NCBI GenBank assembly: GCA_036346275.1
Contig: CM070730.1
Span: forward strand, 45,430,918-45,494,917
Direction of reading: 5' to 3'
DNA from: Otatea glauca
Taxonomy: Eukaryota > Streptophyta > Magnoliopsida > Poales > Poaceae
Length of the DNA stretch: 64,000 bases
Part shown: positions 22,976-34,325 of the stretch, piece by piece
Layout: each line of letters starts with the position of its first letter
How positions within the stretch are numbered: position 1 is the stretch's first letter
Notes under the pieces: generated by a model
What the model was told of the DNA's origin: nothing
Database searches by the model: none
What the model saw: only the letters and a program-made list of their open reading frames with translations
Position numbers and translations under genes: made by a program

Positions 22976-25900
22976 TCATGGGCATCGCATTGAGGCTTCC
23001 TTCCTATTTGTTACTCCCTGAACCAAACGCTCAAGCCCGAGACCACCGTTCTTCGCCATTCTTCGTTGAAAACCCGAATGACGGGAAAACTTCGATTTGG
23101 GCGAAATTGGTAACAATTGTTGGAATTGATTCCTTCTTTAGCTTCACCTGGCACCCTAGTTTACTGATCACGTCTAAATTTTATCCCTCCTCGCCTGCAA
23201 AACCTTCCCACCGGGCACCCTTCTTCCTCGGCTCCGGCGCACGGTGGCGGCCCAACCCGTCACTTCTCCGAGCGAACCAACCGCCAAAATGGAACCCCGG
23301 TGTCGCGCTGATGCTTAAAACGCTACCGATTCGGCCGGGGATCCACTGCTTTCCTTCTCTGGTGAGCTACTACCATTGCCTCCACCCCCTCTCAGTAACA
23401 ACTCCCTCCGGCCACCACCGCCGCCATTTGACCCCACCGTCGTGTGCGCACCACCACCCTGGTGCTCCTCGAGCCCTCGGCCGAGCCCTCCTGACGTCGT
23501 AGCCTCGCCGGCGAGAAGCTCTGGCCGGAGCTCTGTTTCGGGTCACTGCCCGACGGGCCCGCCCTGTTAGCCGCGTGAGCGCCCTCCAGTGTAACCGGTA
23601 AAAGGCGCTTCCGGTTCTGTGAAAGCGTATTTTCATTTTTTTCCAGTATTTTCATTACCCGAGTTAATTCAAATGCTTATAGATTTTGCATTATAACTCC
23701 AAATTGAATGAAATAAATTTCTATATTCATGTAACATCAGTTACTCTCATAATATACAATAATATTTTGAAAATATTCACTGGGTGAATTTGAAATTCAA
23801 ATTTCAAAGAAAGGGCTAAAAACATGCTTCATATAAAATTTCTGTGAACGAACTTAGAAATGAATGGAACCAATTTTAGTGAAATCCTTAGGTTTTCGGA
23901 AGTTCAAATATATAAAAATATTTAAATTTCATTTATTTTTAAACTACTTTCTATTAAAGATTCTATTCAATACATTAGAAATTCAAATAAACATAACTTG
24001 AATACAAGAAAAAGGAAATAAGTAAGAATTGATTTCTAAATATTAGTGTGACAGTTGGATACCCGAATTTGCCAAAAATAAATAATAATTGAACTTGATT
24101 TGAACTATCTTGAAAAATATGAAATAGCTTAAATGTAAAATGTGTGTATATATATATATATAGCATAGAAAGTCAAATGGTTGTAATATAGATCAAATGA
24201 ATTCAAATAACCACCAAATCAGTTTTGTTGTGCCCCTGACATTACAAGGATCCTAGATGTGTAAAAATATTTAAGGTTTACTATATAAAACAGTAAATGT
24301 TTAATAGTCAAAGTGTCAATACTTGCATGATTTGAATAGTTATAACTTTCACAAATAAACTCCAAATTTGACAAAACCAAATCCTATAGCCTTGGGAAAA
24401 AATAGTACCCTTGCTGATTATGCAAAAATATCTTATGATTGTGCTAATTTGAACTAAGTCCATATTAGACCCTAATGAGCACTTATATAGAAAACGTTTC
24501 GGATAACAACCAAATATCGAGAAACCTGTTTCAAAACACTCATAGTGTCATACCCTGTTAATGCCTAAAAAATGGATAGAATATCTTATAGGGTGTAGTT
24601 GCAGTCTTATACCAAAAACTGAACCTGTGTCGGGTAGTAATAGAAACACTCAAGCTTTTTCGACAACCCGTAGAATACCTCGTCTAAGTACAAAAATTAT
24701 GAAGATCAGTTTAGAAATGATATTTGGGATATGTACTATCATATCCCAGAAAAATATTTTATTTACAACTTGCCTTTCAACTAAATCCTGCTAGTTCAAT
24801 ACCCTTAAGTAATATAGTCATCGTAACCTTTAATGTCATATAAGCTCTTTCGAAAGTGAGTAGAATGTCTCATCTAAACACTAAAGTGTATGGAATTAGT
24901 TTAGAAATGTTCTTCAAAATATAGACAATCATATTCTGAAGAAATAATCTTATTTCATCATGTTTTGCATATAAATTCTATTAGCCAAATAACCATAAGT
25001 GTTCTGTCTAATGAGTTTCATAATATGAATAATTGAACCTTGTGTTAATGAAGAAGTTTGTAGTTAATATATTTTTGTATCACCAGAACCTTCTTAAAAA
25101 CCATAAGTAAATCTAGTACCCTAGCTTAACAGATCTATCTTTTTCAAAACCCGTCCTTATGCAAATCACTTAAAGAATTAAGTGCTATTCGCATAACCCT
25201 TTTATTTGTGTTTTAATTCTATTAATCTAAATAATTTTAGCATCTATAATTCGAAGTTATAAATACAAGAATTCATAATTTTAGTCTCTTGAATTCGTAA
25301 ATCAAGAATAGATAACCTATAGAACAAACCTTGTTTTGTTTGTCATAAAAACCATTAACAATCTGAATGTGTAATTACCTAAATCGTGAGGTGTTGAAAT
25401 CATATAATTCGAACCCAAAAGCGTCCCTGTTTCTGCAATGAATCTTTATTTGATTTTCTGTATATTTTCTTTTTGCCCTTATTGAAGTTTATTATTTGCT
25501 ATATTTTTCGATTGATCGACGTGTAGAATCTGATGTCCCTTCCTCCGTCAGTCGTGGTCGTGTCTTCGTCGTAAGCGATAAATAAGCAAGGCAAGCACCC
25601 CCTTTGATCATCTTGATCCTAGTATTTAATTTGCATTGTGTTTATTAAAATGTTTCATGCATGCATTTACTTTCTGTAAATTCGCTATTTTGTGGTACTG
25701 GTAGTTATACCTGTTGTCTCATGAAACTTCCTTGATAAGTATGAATATGTGTACCTTGATAACCACAGAATGAGCTTAGAGAATTACTTAATGTCATCAT
25801 GGGTATATGCGATTACTCTTATTCATGCTTAGCCATGCTTCTAGATCTTCTGAGGTTGATGATCAGATCAAAATTTGTTTCTTGAGAAATGGAAAATGTT

Positions 25901-26382
25901 GGAAATGAAGCTGTTGGTTATGGGTATTTTGATTAAAAACCCAAAATAAAATTATGGTTTTGATGCGGGCGATTATTGGCACTAGGCGAAGGTGCAGAGG
26001 GATTTGCACGTAGTGTAGGGTGGAGTATCGCCCGTGTCGGATTAAGGACCGAGCAATGGAATGCTATATATCCAAGAATTTCATACAACCACGAGGCCTT
26101 GTATGGGCGGGTCTTAGCCTATTAAGTTGTTTAGGTGTGGCTTTGCATATAAGGAAGGCGGGAGATTGCACAGGCATTCCGGTTTGGTCTGTCTGTAGGG
26201 GTTTCTACATACCAATGCAACGGTGTACGCCTTGCCATGAACAGAAACGTGGTGTTGGGTGTGATGAAAAAGGATCCACGACTTGGGTGAGTGTTTCTGT
26301 TTCCATGGCAAGGGTCAAACGTCCCGGGCTGGTTCAAAGCCACATCTAGATAATGTAACGGCTCTGTATGATCTCCTTGCCG

Positions 26383-26480
26383 ACACACCAAAGGAAGTGT
26401 GTTAATTGATCTGGCAAAACAGGTTGATCATTCCTTGTGGGTAAAGTCGCACTCTCTGCAGTGTAAATCTAATCGATTAG
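26383..26480 (+). other. Conserved inverted-repeat block in LTR (copy 3)
   Basis: acacac/gtgtgt (26383-26388 with 26397-26402) with loop caaaggaa, and ctaatcgattag (26469-26480), 681 bp before the LTR end. The ctctgcagag palindrome is damaged here by small deletions. Confidence 0.65.
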
Positions 26481-27161
26481 CCGCGTCCACGGTCAAGGAC
26501 ACTTGGTGAAGTCATTCCAATGTTAGTCTTTTGTATTTCCTAAAATTGGGTTTTGGTTTGGAACCTGTTTAGCAGCTTTTGCTTTAAGTCAAAGGATCGA
26601 CATTGTTAGATTCCATTTCTGGATTATTCGATATTCACGAAGGGTTGTGAGTATTACTTACGCCTTACTTATTTCATATCAGTCAACTTGCTCTTTCAAA
26701 TTCCGTTTACAAATAACTTGATTTACAGTATCAATTCTGCTTTATGCAAATTAACTGTAGTAGCCTCCTTTTAAATGGCCTGCATATATTATAGGCTTTG
26801 CTCAAGTCTTGCAGAGTACGAAAGTACTCACCCTTGCTTATATGTTGTTTTTAGGTGGATAAGTTAGCGAAGCTTCGAGGTTTCTTTCGTCGCAGGTTAC
26901 GGGATGTTCTTCATCGAATCTTTCTAGGGATTATGCCTTGTCAGTTGCCTGCGGATTTTGGATGGGCACACTACAAGACTTTGCTTCTTTTGCTTCCATA
27001 ATCTCTGAGTTGCAAAGTTTTCTTTGTATAATAGCTTCCGCTTAATAATTGTTGTATGGTTGTGATTCCAATTGTTGTAAACATGTGAGTGCTAGCTACT
27101 GATCTAGGGAATGGCACAGTAATCACATGGAGGTTCCTGTTCATCAGAACGGGGTCTCACA

Positions 27162-27711
27162 TCCCCCAAGAGACATAACAGCTCAATGAAGCTCTTATCG
27201 AACCAACCATTGCTTGCCTTCAACTACAGTAGTGTAGCACGGTATGCAGTTTTTTTTTGCTCCTCCTTGCAGCCCGGGTACAATGTTGTTTTGGAGTCCT
27301 CTACCATACACTGGAACTTTTGAAACTCTCTTTCACTCGTGAAGTCCCCCTCCCCATCACGCAACATTTGATCCAGATCGTCGTCGTGGCTATCGACAAA
27401 CATATCTTGGACCGCCGTCATATCGTTGTCTCCGTCATGTTCAACAACGCGTTGCCCTTCATGTACAATCTCATCTTCACCGTGCTCGGTCCAACAGGTA
27501 TATCCAGGCTTGAAACCCCTTCGAAGCAAGTGTGCACGTATCGACTCTATGGTAGAAAACAGCTTCTCATTTTTGCAATCAACGCATGAAAAACACATAT
27601 AGTCTGCACATTCTTCGAATTGTGCGCCGCAGCCGCGTCTACAAAACAAGTCACACCATTAAAGAACTCTGCGCCGCAACGGTCCGTGTCATACATCCAC
27701 CTTCAGTCCAT
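27162..27711 (-). pseudogene. N-terminal part of TNP2 transposase (Transposase_assoc)
   Basis: The start codon is at 27711-27709. After an immediate in-frame TGA at codon 3, the reading WMYDTDRCGAEFFNGV is a typical CACTA transposase N-terminus. A frameshift follows, then FEECADYMCFSCVDCKNEK, a cysteine-rich associated domain, and an acidic stretch rich in Asp. Another frameshift lies near 27250. The sequence runs into the TCCCC duplication at 27162-27166 and continues at 11953. The gene is therefore interrupted within the coding region and independently broken. Confidence 0.87.
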
Positions 27712-28500
27712 CTACAATTAATTAAATCAAACATCACATAAGCATATAATTTCAAATAACAATATAATTGTAAATGATTAGATTCAAAAATCCATGTAGC
27801 AATTTTGACTATATTAAAATAAATAACCTTTTTTCATTATGTAAATATCCATCTAGCAATTTTTTGTTATTTAAAAAATTATAAATAATTGTAAATATAC
27901 GTAGGATATATTTTGACTATATTAAAATACATCAACCTTTTTTTATTATGTAAATATCCATGTAACAATTTTTTATTATTTCTAAATTTGAAAATACATC
28001 AACCTTTTTTCATTATGTAAATATCCATCTGAAATTTTTTTATTATTTACAAAATTGAAAATAATTGTAAATAATTTGGATATATTTTGACTATATTAAA
28101 AATATCCATGTAGCAATTTTTTAATTACTTTCATAATTGATAATATCAATGTTTGCAATTTTTTAATTACTTTAATAATTGAAAATAAGAATATAATTGA
28201 AAATTAGAATATATTTGTAAATAATTAGATTTACAAATGTATCTTGCAATTTTTATTATTGCAAAATCCATCTACAATTTTTCATTATTTCAATATTCAT
28301 CTAACAATTTTCACTATTCAAAATTCATCGAGCAATGTTCACTATTTAAAAATCCACTAAATCACTGAAATGAATAAGAATTGTAATTAACAAAATCTAA
28401 AGCAATCTATAAAGTAAAATCCAACTACAAATATAATTTAGATCAAATTACTAACCTTGAAGAGAAATAGATATGAATTTTAATACAATTTTTCAGCAGC
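27712..28500. repeat. AT-rich repeated 5' region of the transposase gene
   Basis: Imperfect copies of tgtaaatatccat followed by caattttttattattt recur at about 27839, 27948, 28014 and 28104. No gene is seen. The region lies upstream of the minus-strand transposase and may be leader or first intron. Confidence 0.5.
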
Positions 28501-28522
28501 AATTCATCACAATCAATCGACC

Positions 28523-28680
28523 AGAGACACCTCTTTGTTATGCTCGATCGGTCGGGGGAAGGGTCGGCCAGATATATAAAGGACTTATCATTGCCGGTAG
28601 CAGAGACGCCTCTCTGTTATGCTCGATCGGTCGGGGGAAGGGACGGCCAGATATATAAAGGACTTATCACTGCCGGTTCT
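28523..28680. repeat. 79-bp tandem duplication with TATA-like motif
   Basis: Two adjacent copies of a 79-bp unit (28523-28601, 28602-28680) each contain gatatataaagg (28571-28582, 28650-28661) and cgatcggtcggggg. On the minus strand the motif reads tttatatat, upstream of the transposase start, so this may be a duplicated core promoter. Confidence 0.7.
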
Positions 28681-29012
28681 ACATAGAAGCGACAGTGATA
28701 AGCTCGGATTGCACGATAAAATAATATCACGCGGGAAAAAAAATATCACTCCCTGTTCTGGTGTAAAACCGACAGTGAAAATTCCAATATCACTGCTGGT
28801 TGATAGACGATCTGGTAGTGATATATCACTACTGGTTCTGGATATAAACCGACAGTGATATCTCGTTATCACTGCCGGTTGCTTGGACGAACCAGCAGTG
28901 ATAAGTTCTCCCCCCAGCTTAAATTTCGAACCAGCAGTGATATGTTATCACTGCCGACTCTATCCCAACCGGCAGTGATATGCCGGCAAGGATTGCCTGT
29001 TCTGTAGTAGTG
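28660..29012. repeat. Right subterminal repeats and terminus of CACTA-A
   Basis: Many copies of tatcactgccggtt and aaccggcagtgata in both orientations, ending in ctgttctgtagtagtg at 29012. Confidence 0.85.
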
Positions 29013-29230
29013 TAAGACGGTTCCTAATTTATAAACCGTCTATGATATAATGATATCACAGATGGTTCCAATTATAAACAGTCTCTGATGTATAGGTTAT
29101 CACAGAAAGTTTCTAATTATAACCATCTCTAATGCGTGGGGGTATCACAGACGGTTCTACTTAGGAACCGTCTATGACATCATTATATCACATACGGTTC
29201 CTAATTAGAACTGTCTGTGATGTGTATTTT
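29013..29230. repeat. Subterminal repeats of another CACTA-like element
   Basis: Copies of tatcacagacggttcc and its inverse ggaaccgtctatgata, a different repeat unit from CACTA-A. They begin directly at the CACTA-A terminus, so CACTA-A may have landed in, or deleted, the end of this element. Confidence 0.65.
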
Positions 29231-30127
29231 GTATACATAAAATATTTTCTGTTTATTGGCTAGCCTTAGGAAATGCTACCCATACCCTCTGAAACAAGCA
29301 GATTACAGAGATACATCACAAGAAGATTATAGATTACATGCATTCGCCAATTGAATGCATAACTACAATTCACAAAATGACATCACTAGTTTCACAAATT
29401 AACCCAAGTGTCAATTCAGAAATAACACAACTCATCAAGTTAGGTAGAGTTGAACTCGCCTTTTGGATTTAAGACCTGACTTAGCAGGAAAGAACATAGT
29501 TATCCTTGAATTCCGATCAGATCGGTCTATGACAATGTAGTTGTAACCTGATTGGCCTTTTTTGTATTGCGGAGGACTTTCATGTTGTAGCAAACGTAAA
29601 ATCCACAAAGGTTATTTCTCTTTCCCTAATGGTGGGACTGTAAATATAGAATTGGTTACTTGTAGAGGCATTATTACGGAGTGTGATATAGGATTATTAT
29701 GTACTAGCGGATACCGAAAGCTTAAAATCGTACTTCAACTTCGCCCTGTCCTAGCCAGAAGGCCCACTACGAGCTTTGTATATTTGGAACAACCTACGTG
29801 ATTCTAAAAAGTTAGCCTCAGCTATTCCAGGAGCAACGTACACCTTGAAACCCCTACAGGATCATGTTATCTATGGAGGAAACGTGATTACCTGTTAAGT
29901 AATTTTGCGACAGGAGTCAAGTCGTGGCTGCTGCTCTGTGAGGAATCGATGTATATAACACAGTTCTTGCTTGGTTGAATTACAATTAGAACCTGGTGAA
30001 ACCTACATAGGTATGTCATCATGGTCATTCAATCTAACTTTGAGTTGTGTGTTCAATACAAATCAATGTATAGCAAGTAGTGCAACACTTACCCTGGGTT
30101 GTGGGGTAAAAGTAGGAACTCTATATC
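29231..30127. other. Unassigned sequence
   Basis: No convincing gene. Frames at 29562-29801 and 29971-30177 have no recognised domain. It could be interior of the CACTA-like element to its left. Confidence 0.35.
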
Positions 30128-30650
30128 TTTTTTTTGAAAGAAACAGCAGGAGAGACTCCTACTGGAGATTATCATAAAAATAAGGAAAGTACAAAACCAT
30201 ACAAACCTTAGAACATACCTGGGCGAGAAAGAGAGGGGCTAAGGGAAAGCAAACAACAAGAGAAAGAAAGACAAACAAACAAACAAACAAAATTACAGAG
30301 GGCTAATCCAAGCCGAAAAGAGAGTCGCCAGGGGGTCTTTCATCCTGGGTAGGAACAACCCTGCATGATTTACAAAGTTGTTCTTCCAAGATTGAAGCGA
30401 CACGGTGGTCTGGCTAAAAATGAGATTATTTCATTGTTTCTAGATCTCCCAGGTAGCCAGGATGAAGATCTCCATGAAGAAGGGTTGAGCGAAGCTCCTT
30501 TTAGCTTGCTAGATCATGTTGATGACGTCGACGGATGTGTCTTTTTGATCCTGCAATGCCTGTTCCACGTATTGCTGGATGCCGTTTAAATTTTCGTCTA
30601 TTGTTTGCTTTGAGACTGTGTGGGTCGAGGAAACCCATCGCTTGTTTGTT
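30128..30650 (-). mobile_element. 5'-truncated LINE, 3' end
   Basis: Read on the minus strand, the segment ends with gtctctcctgctgtttctttc followed by eight A residues (plus-strand T run at 30128-30135), a 3' end typical of plant L1-type LINEs. A (ttgt)n run (plus-strand acaaacaaac near 30270) lies in the 3' untranslated part. The left (5') limit is uncertain, and no reverse transcriptase domain remains. Confidence 0.6.
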
Positions 30651-30657
30651 CTTTTTT

Positions 30658-30770
30658 GCTTCACGGATCATATATCTATATATACAAAAGCAAGGAGTTA
30701 TATATATGTATGTCTTTATATATGTTTGTATATATATGTGTATATATATGTATATGTATATATGTATGAC
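30658..30770. repeat. TA/TG-rich microsatellite
   Basis: Runs of tatatatgtatg and variants. Frames reading through it are rich in Tyr, Ile and Val and are not genes. Confidence 0.75.
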
Positions 30771-30774
30771 ATTT

Positions 30775-30880
30775 TGTAACACCTCGATTTTCAACAGTCG
30801 GTTCGGTAATTATTCATCATCAGTAAATTAAAGACGTGAATTATATTTAGTTTTAGGTGTATGATTTTGCATCTAAAATC
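30775..30880 (+). repeat. Possible LTR start fragment
   Basis: It begins tgtaacacctcgatttt, like the starts of the long Gypsy LTRs in this window (TGTAACACCC/TGTAACATCC), and stops after about 105 bp at a CACTA-like end. Beyond the first dozen bases I see no match. Confidence 0.35.
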
Positions 30881-31416
30881 CACTACAAAAAAATCTATTG
30901 TTCCACTGTTTAATTTCTTGCCAACCTTGTCCTTCATCCCCTATTTCTTGCTACTTCTGGCCATTTGTTCCGGTCGCAAAGAACACAGAATGCAAGAGCA
31001 CCTGTAAACTTCTATCTTTCCAATCACATCCAAGAATCAAGAATCTGTTACCATCACGATCCTCATCGCATGAGCATTCCATTTCCGCAATCAAACCTCG
31101 CATGCGAGATCATTTGAGCAACTTTATGAAAAAGGGAGGAGCAATGGCAGTAGTGCTAGCAGCTAGCCATTCCCTTCACTGCCATTTCTTCTTCTCCTTC
31201 CAGGGAACACTCAATTCAACAAAAAACAGCACCATTTGCAGCAAGAAGCAACCTCCCTCTCTAATCCTCTCTCCTCCCAACACTACTGCACAATCTCTGA
31301 TCACAGACAGTTAATAAACCTCATCACATACTGTTTTATGAACCGTCTGTAGCAAAGTGTCAGTGATGGGAAGGGTACATCACAGACAGTTTTAGAACCG
31401 TCTGTGAAAAGAGACA
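30881..31416. mobile_element. CACTA-like element, right end cut off
   Basis: It starts cactacaaaaaaatct, similar to the right terminus of the CACTA at 63505 read in reverse. At 31285-31410 it carries inverted copies of cacagacagtt and aaccgtctgtga, a subterminal array. The array is cut at 31416 by the Tat-type LTR. The middle is CT-rich with no recognised gene. Confidence 0.55.
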
Positions 31417-32478
31417 TGTCGAAGGTTAAAAAATCGACAATAAATTTATACCTTCGGATTAGCAGAGTCAAGCACAAAATCAAAGGGACACAATTTAGAC
31501 AGGTTCGGGACCCCTGGCGGAGTAATACCCTACTCCTGTATGGATGATGTATGGAGTCGATGAACAAAGTACAGAGCAATGTGTCTAGCCCTAGTTACAA
31601 GGAAGATTGCACCTAAGCTAAGGCTTTGCTATGGCTAGAGGATGACGAAACAAGCTTCATCAGCTCCTGAGCTCTATGTGCAAAAGGTCTTCTCGCTTGG
31701 AAGCTTTGGACGGCTTGTCTGCTAAGAATCTCCTGACCCCGCCTAAGGGTCCCTACCTTAGGCTTTATATAGTCACGATGATCCTGCCTCCAGTCGAGTC
31801 ATAGTTGGTCTGGGGGTACCAGATTGTAGTTGATGAGGAGTCTATCGCCGCGTAATCTGCATGGCATAAACAAACTGCCATCTATACCAGGCGTACTCGA
31901 GTTGGTTTCCTGTAACACCCCAAAAATTTGGCTTAAATAGTATTTTATTGCTTAAAAGTGCATTTATGATTTTCTGGAATTTATGTGGATTTTTATGGAT
32001 TTATTTGAATTAATTTTAAATCAAGTGTAATTGCCTTTGATTCAAATCTATTTAAATTTATGCAAAGTTAAAATAAAGTTTTGCCAAAAATATTTTATTT
32101 GAGTCCAGAATGTTTCAAGGTGTTTTGAGATTTTTCTTGGATTTTTCCGATTATTTTATTGCCTAAAATAAATTAAAGGATTTTCAGAATTATTTTAAAT
32201 GAAAATCTTTTTAAAAAACTAATGAACAGAGCGGCCATCCTGCAATTTGCGCGGCCAGATAGCCGCGGCGCCCGCTTCAGCCAAAACCCTAAACCTAAGA
32301 AATCCCGACCGTTGGATCGAGACTCAACGGCCGAGATTTCGCCGCGTCGCCGAGCGCCAGGGCCGTTGATCGAGCGACGCGTGGACGCCCGGATGAAGCG
32401 CGTCGTTTCTCCGAAGTCGCCGACGGAGTCCGCCGCCACGAGCCGCCTTCGAGTCCGGCCTTGCACGCCCCCGTGTAA

Positions 32479-32488
32479 CTATTTAAGG
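32479..32488 (+). promoter_or_regulatory. TATA-like box in the chromovirus LTR
   Basis: ctatttaagg in a GC-rich context, conserved at 40927 in the 3' LTR and as a variant in the related minus-strand LTR (54515-54522). Confidence 0.5.
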
Positions 32489-34225
32489 CGCCGACGCGGC
32501 ACGGAACCCTCACTCGCGCCGCGCATCTTTTCCAAAGCCCGAGGCTCGTGTCGCCGCTGCTCGCATGAGGGAGCTCGCCGGAGTGAAGGTCCTTGCCGTG
32601 GTGGTTTTCGCCGGTTTAAATCGCCGTCGTTGATCTTTCGCCGTCACCGTGTCATCATCGAGATCGCCAAACCGGACGCGCCATATCCGTGAAGAATCGC
32701 CGCCGTTTGCCGCCGAACGCCGTAGCCGGGTCGTCGCTCACGTCCGGTGGAGTTGCGCCGCCGCGCCGCCATCGCCACGTTGAAGCCGGAGCCGTTGGAT
32801 CTCCGGTGAAGGGTCAAGATCGTGCCACGCCGCCGCGTGAATAGTGAACCTTTGTAAACGCCGATCGTTAGATCTAGATCCCGCGGCGGGTGTGCGGTGC
32901 GTCGCGTGAGATCGGTAGCCGTCCGATCAAACTCGTGCGCTCAAGGTCGCGCCGCCGCCGCAACCAATCACGGCAGCGCGTGTCGGCAAGAGTCGAGGCG
33001 CCATGGGCCGGTGCATCGTGAACCCGAGGGAGCCATGGACCCATCCATACGCCGGGACACGGTCGCCTCGATTGGTTGGCGCCGGGCTGACGTCGGCAGG
33101 ACGTCATGCTTGCGTCATAAATCGATTTTTCAAGATAAAAATAAATCTGTTAAATTCGAATTTCGATTTTTCGATTTGAAGATTTATTTCAAACTTCAAA
33201 AGGCTATATCTTTTGCATCGTAACTCGGATTTGAGTGATTCCAGTTTCTAAAAATTTGTGAAATTGAGATCTATTTAATGGTGAATTTTAATTGATTTTT
33301 GGAGTTCATTTGCTCTCTGTTTTGGTATTTATTTGCTTTTCTCCTTCGGTACGCGTAGACGTTGAATTGTGCGACGCTTCGGAGGAAGATCCAGCAACTC
33401 AAGAGCAAGTTCCAGAACCAGATCAGGACCTATTCCAAGGCAAGTTGTGCTTTGATCATGTTGAACCCATGTTTATAAAATTGCTATATTTGTTTTACCC
33501 TATTGCATATGTTTCAAATATACAATTGTTTCAAATTAGATTGGGCTTAGCTAATATACCAGATTGATCTATACCCTACCTTGTCATTGTATGCCATGAT
33601 TCATTGTCACCCTAGATTGGTTTAATATAGTTGATTAGTAATTATGATCAACATTGGAGGTTAGTTCGTATTAGTTGCTTAGCCTTGCCACGTCATCACA
33701 TGTGTCAGAATCATTGATAATTAATCTTGATTAATGGAATATGGAACAATGTTATGAACTTGTGTGTCATGTGGAATCACACGATGAGATTGAGTTGTTG
33801 TGGCGAGTCATGTCACGCAACGATGTTGAATTGTTGATGGCACGTGGTGCTTGGTAATCAACGGGGTGATGATAATTTAGATTGGGGCAAGTGACAAGGG
33901 GCGAAGAGGCCAAGGTGGGCCCAATGAGCAGAGGGTATGTGGATGTCTTGCCTTGATCACATTAAGGACTTAACCTTGCAAGCCTTTGACCTGAGTCAAT
34001 CATGCAACCACATGTCGGGTATGGGCCAGCCTAGCTGAGTAATTTGCAATGTCTTAATTTTGGTACTATCATTGGTGGTGTGAGTTCCCGAGTTATGGTG
34101 TAATTCACATGGCGCAAGAGGGGGGCCCTGGTTGTGGTTTTCAGACCCACCAGTGTTGAAACCTTAGTGGGTAGTACTGGGTTAAGTCAGAGCATTGTAA
34201 AGGCTCTGTCATGATTTCTCCGCCG

Positions 34226-34325
34226 GCACACCAAAGGAAGTGTGCTAATGGCCAGGCGCAAAGAGAATATCATGCCGTGTGGGTAAAGTGCATAACCTCT
34301 GCAGAGTGTGAAACTATTCGAATAG
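34226..34325 (+). other. Conserved inverted-repeat block in LTR (copy 4)
   Basis: gcacac/gtgtgc (34226-34231 with 34240-34245) with loop caaaggaa, ctctgcagag (34297-34306) and ctattcgaatag (34314-34325), 679 bp before the LTR end. Confidence 0.7.

Larger units (their letters stand above)
11954..27161 (+). mobile_element. Complete Gypsy retrotransposon with 5.3-kb LTRs, lacking pol
   Basis: LTRs 11954-17260 and 21777-27161 both begin TGTAACATCCCG and end GGGGTCTCACA. They are flanked by a perfect target duplication TCCCC (11949-11953, 27162-27166). The primer-binding site (17265) and polypurine tract (21763) are in place. The 4.5-kb interior holds only a zinc-knuckle reading frame (19434-20675). 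I found no capsid, protease, reverse transcriptase or integrase. The zinc-knuckle region resembles that of the chromovirus at 31911-43479, so it is probably a non-autonomous derivative of that clade. It sits inside the transposase gene of CACTA-A. Confidence 0.93.
21777..27161 (+). repeat. 3' LTR of the 15.2-kb Gypsy element
   Basis: It is the partner of 11954-17260 and retains the TATA motif at 22966 (ggctataaagacc) that the 5' LTR has lost. A tat microsatellite lies near 24145. It ends GGGGTCTCACA followed by the TCCCC duplication. Confidence 0.93.
4701..29012 (-). mobile_element. CACTA (En/Spm) transposon CACTA-A, with two nested retroelements
   Basis: The right terminus reads ...tctgtagtagtg at 29012, the reverse complement of a CACTACTACAGA end. 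Both sides carry many copies of accggcagtgata and its reverse complement (4706-4720 plus 8578-8865 on the left, about 28590-28985 on the right), the usual CACTA subterminal array. The minus strand between them encodes a TNP2-family transposase. Removing the insertions 4721-8572 and 11954-27161 leaves about 5.2 kb. The left terminus was not found; either the left end is truncated or it lies in the GC-rich block before 4701. The transposase is broken, so this copy is not autonomous now. Confidence 0.8.

Noticed and set aside
33292..33567. 91-codon frame almost identical at 41763-42038
   Set aside because: Located in the two LTRs of the chromovirus. Identity reflects LTR duplication, not coding constraint.
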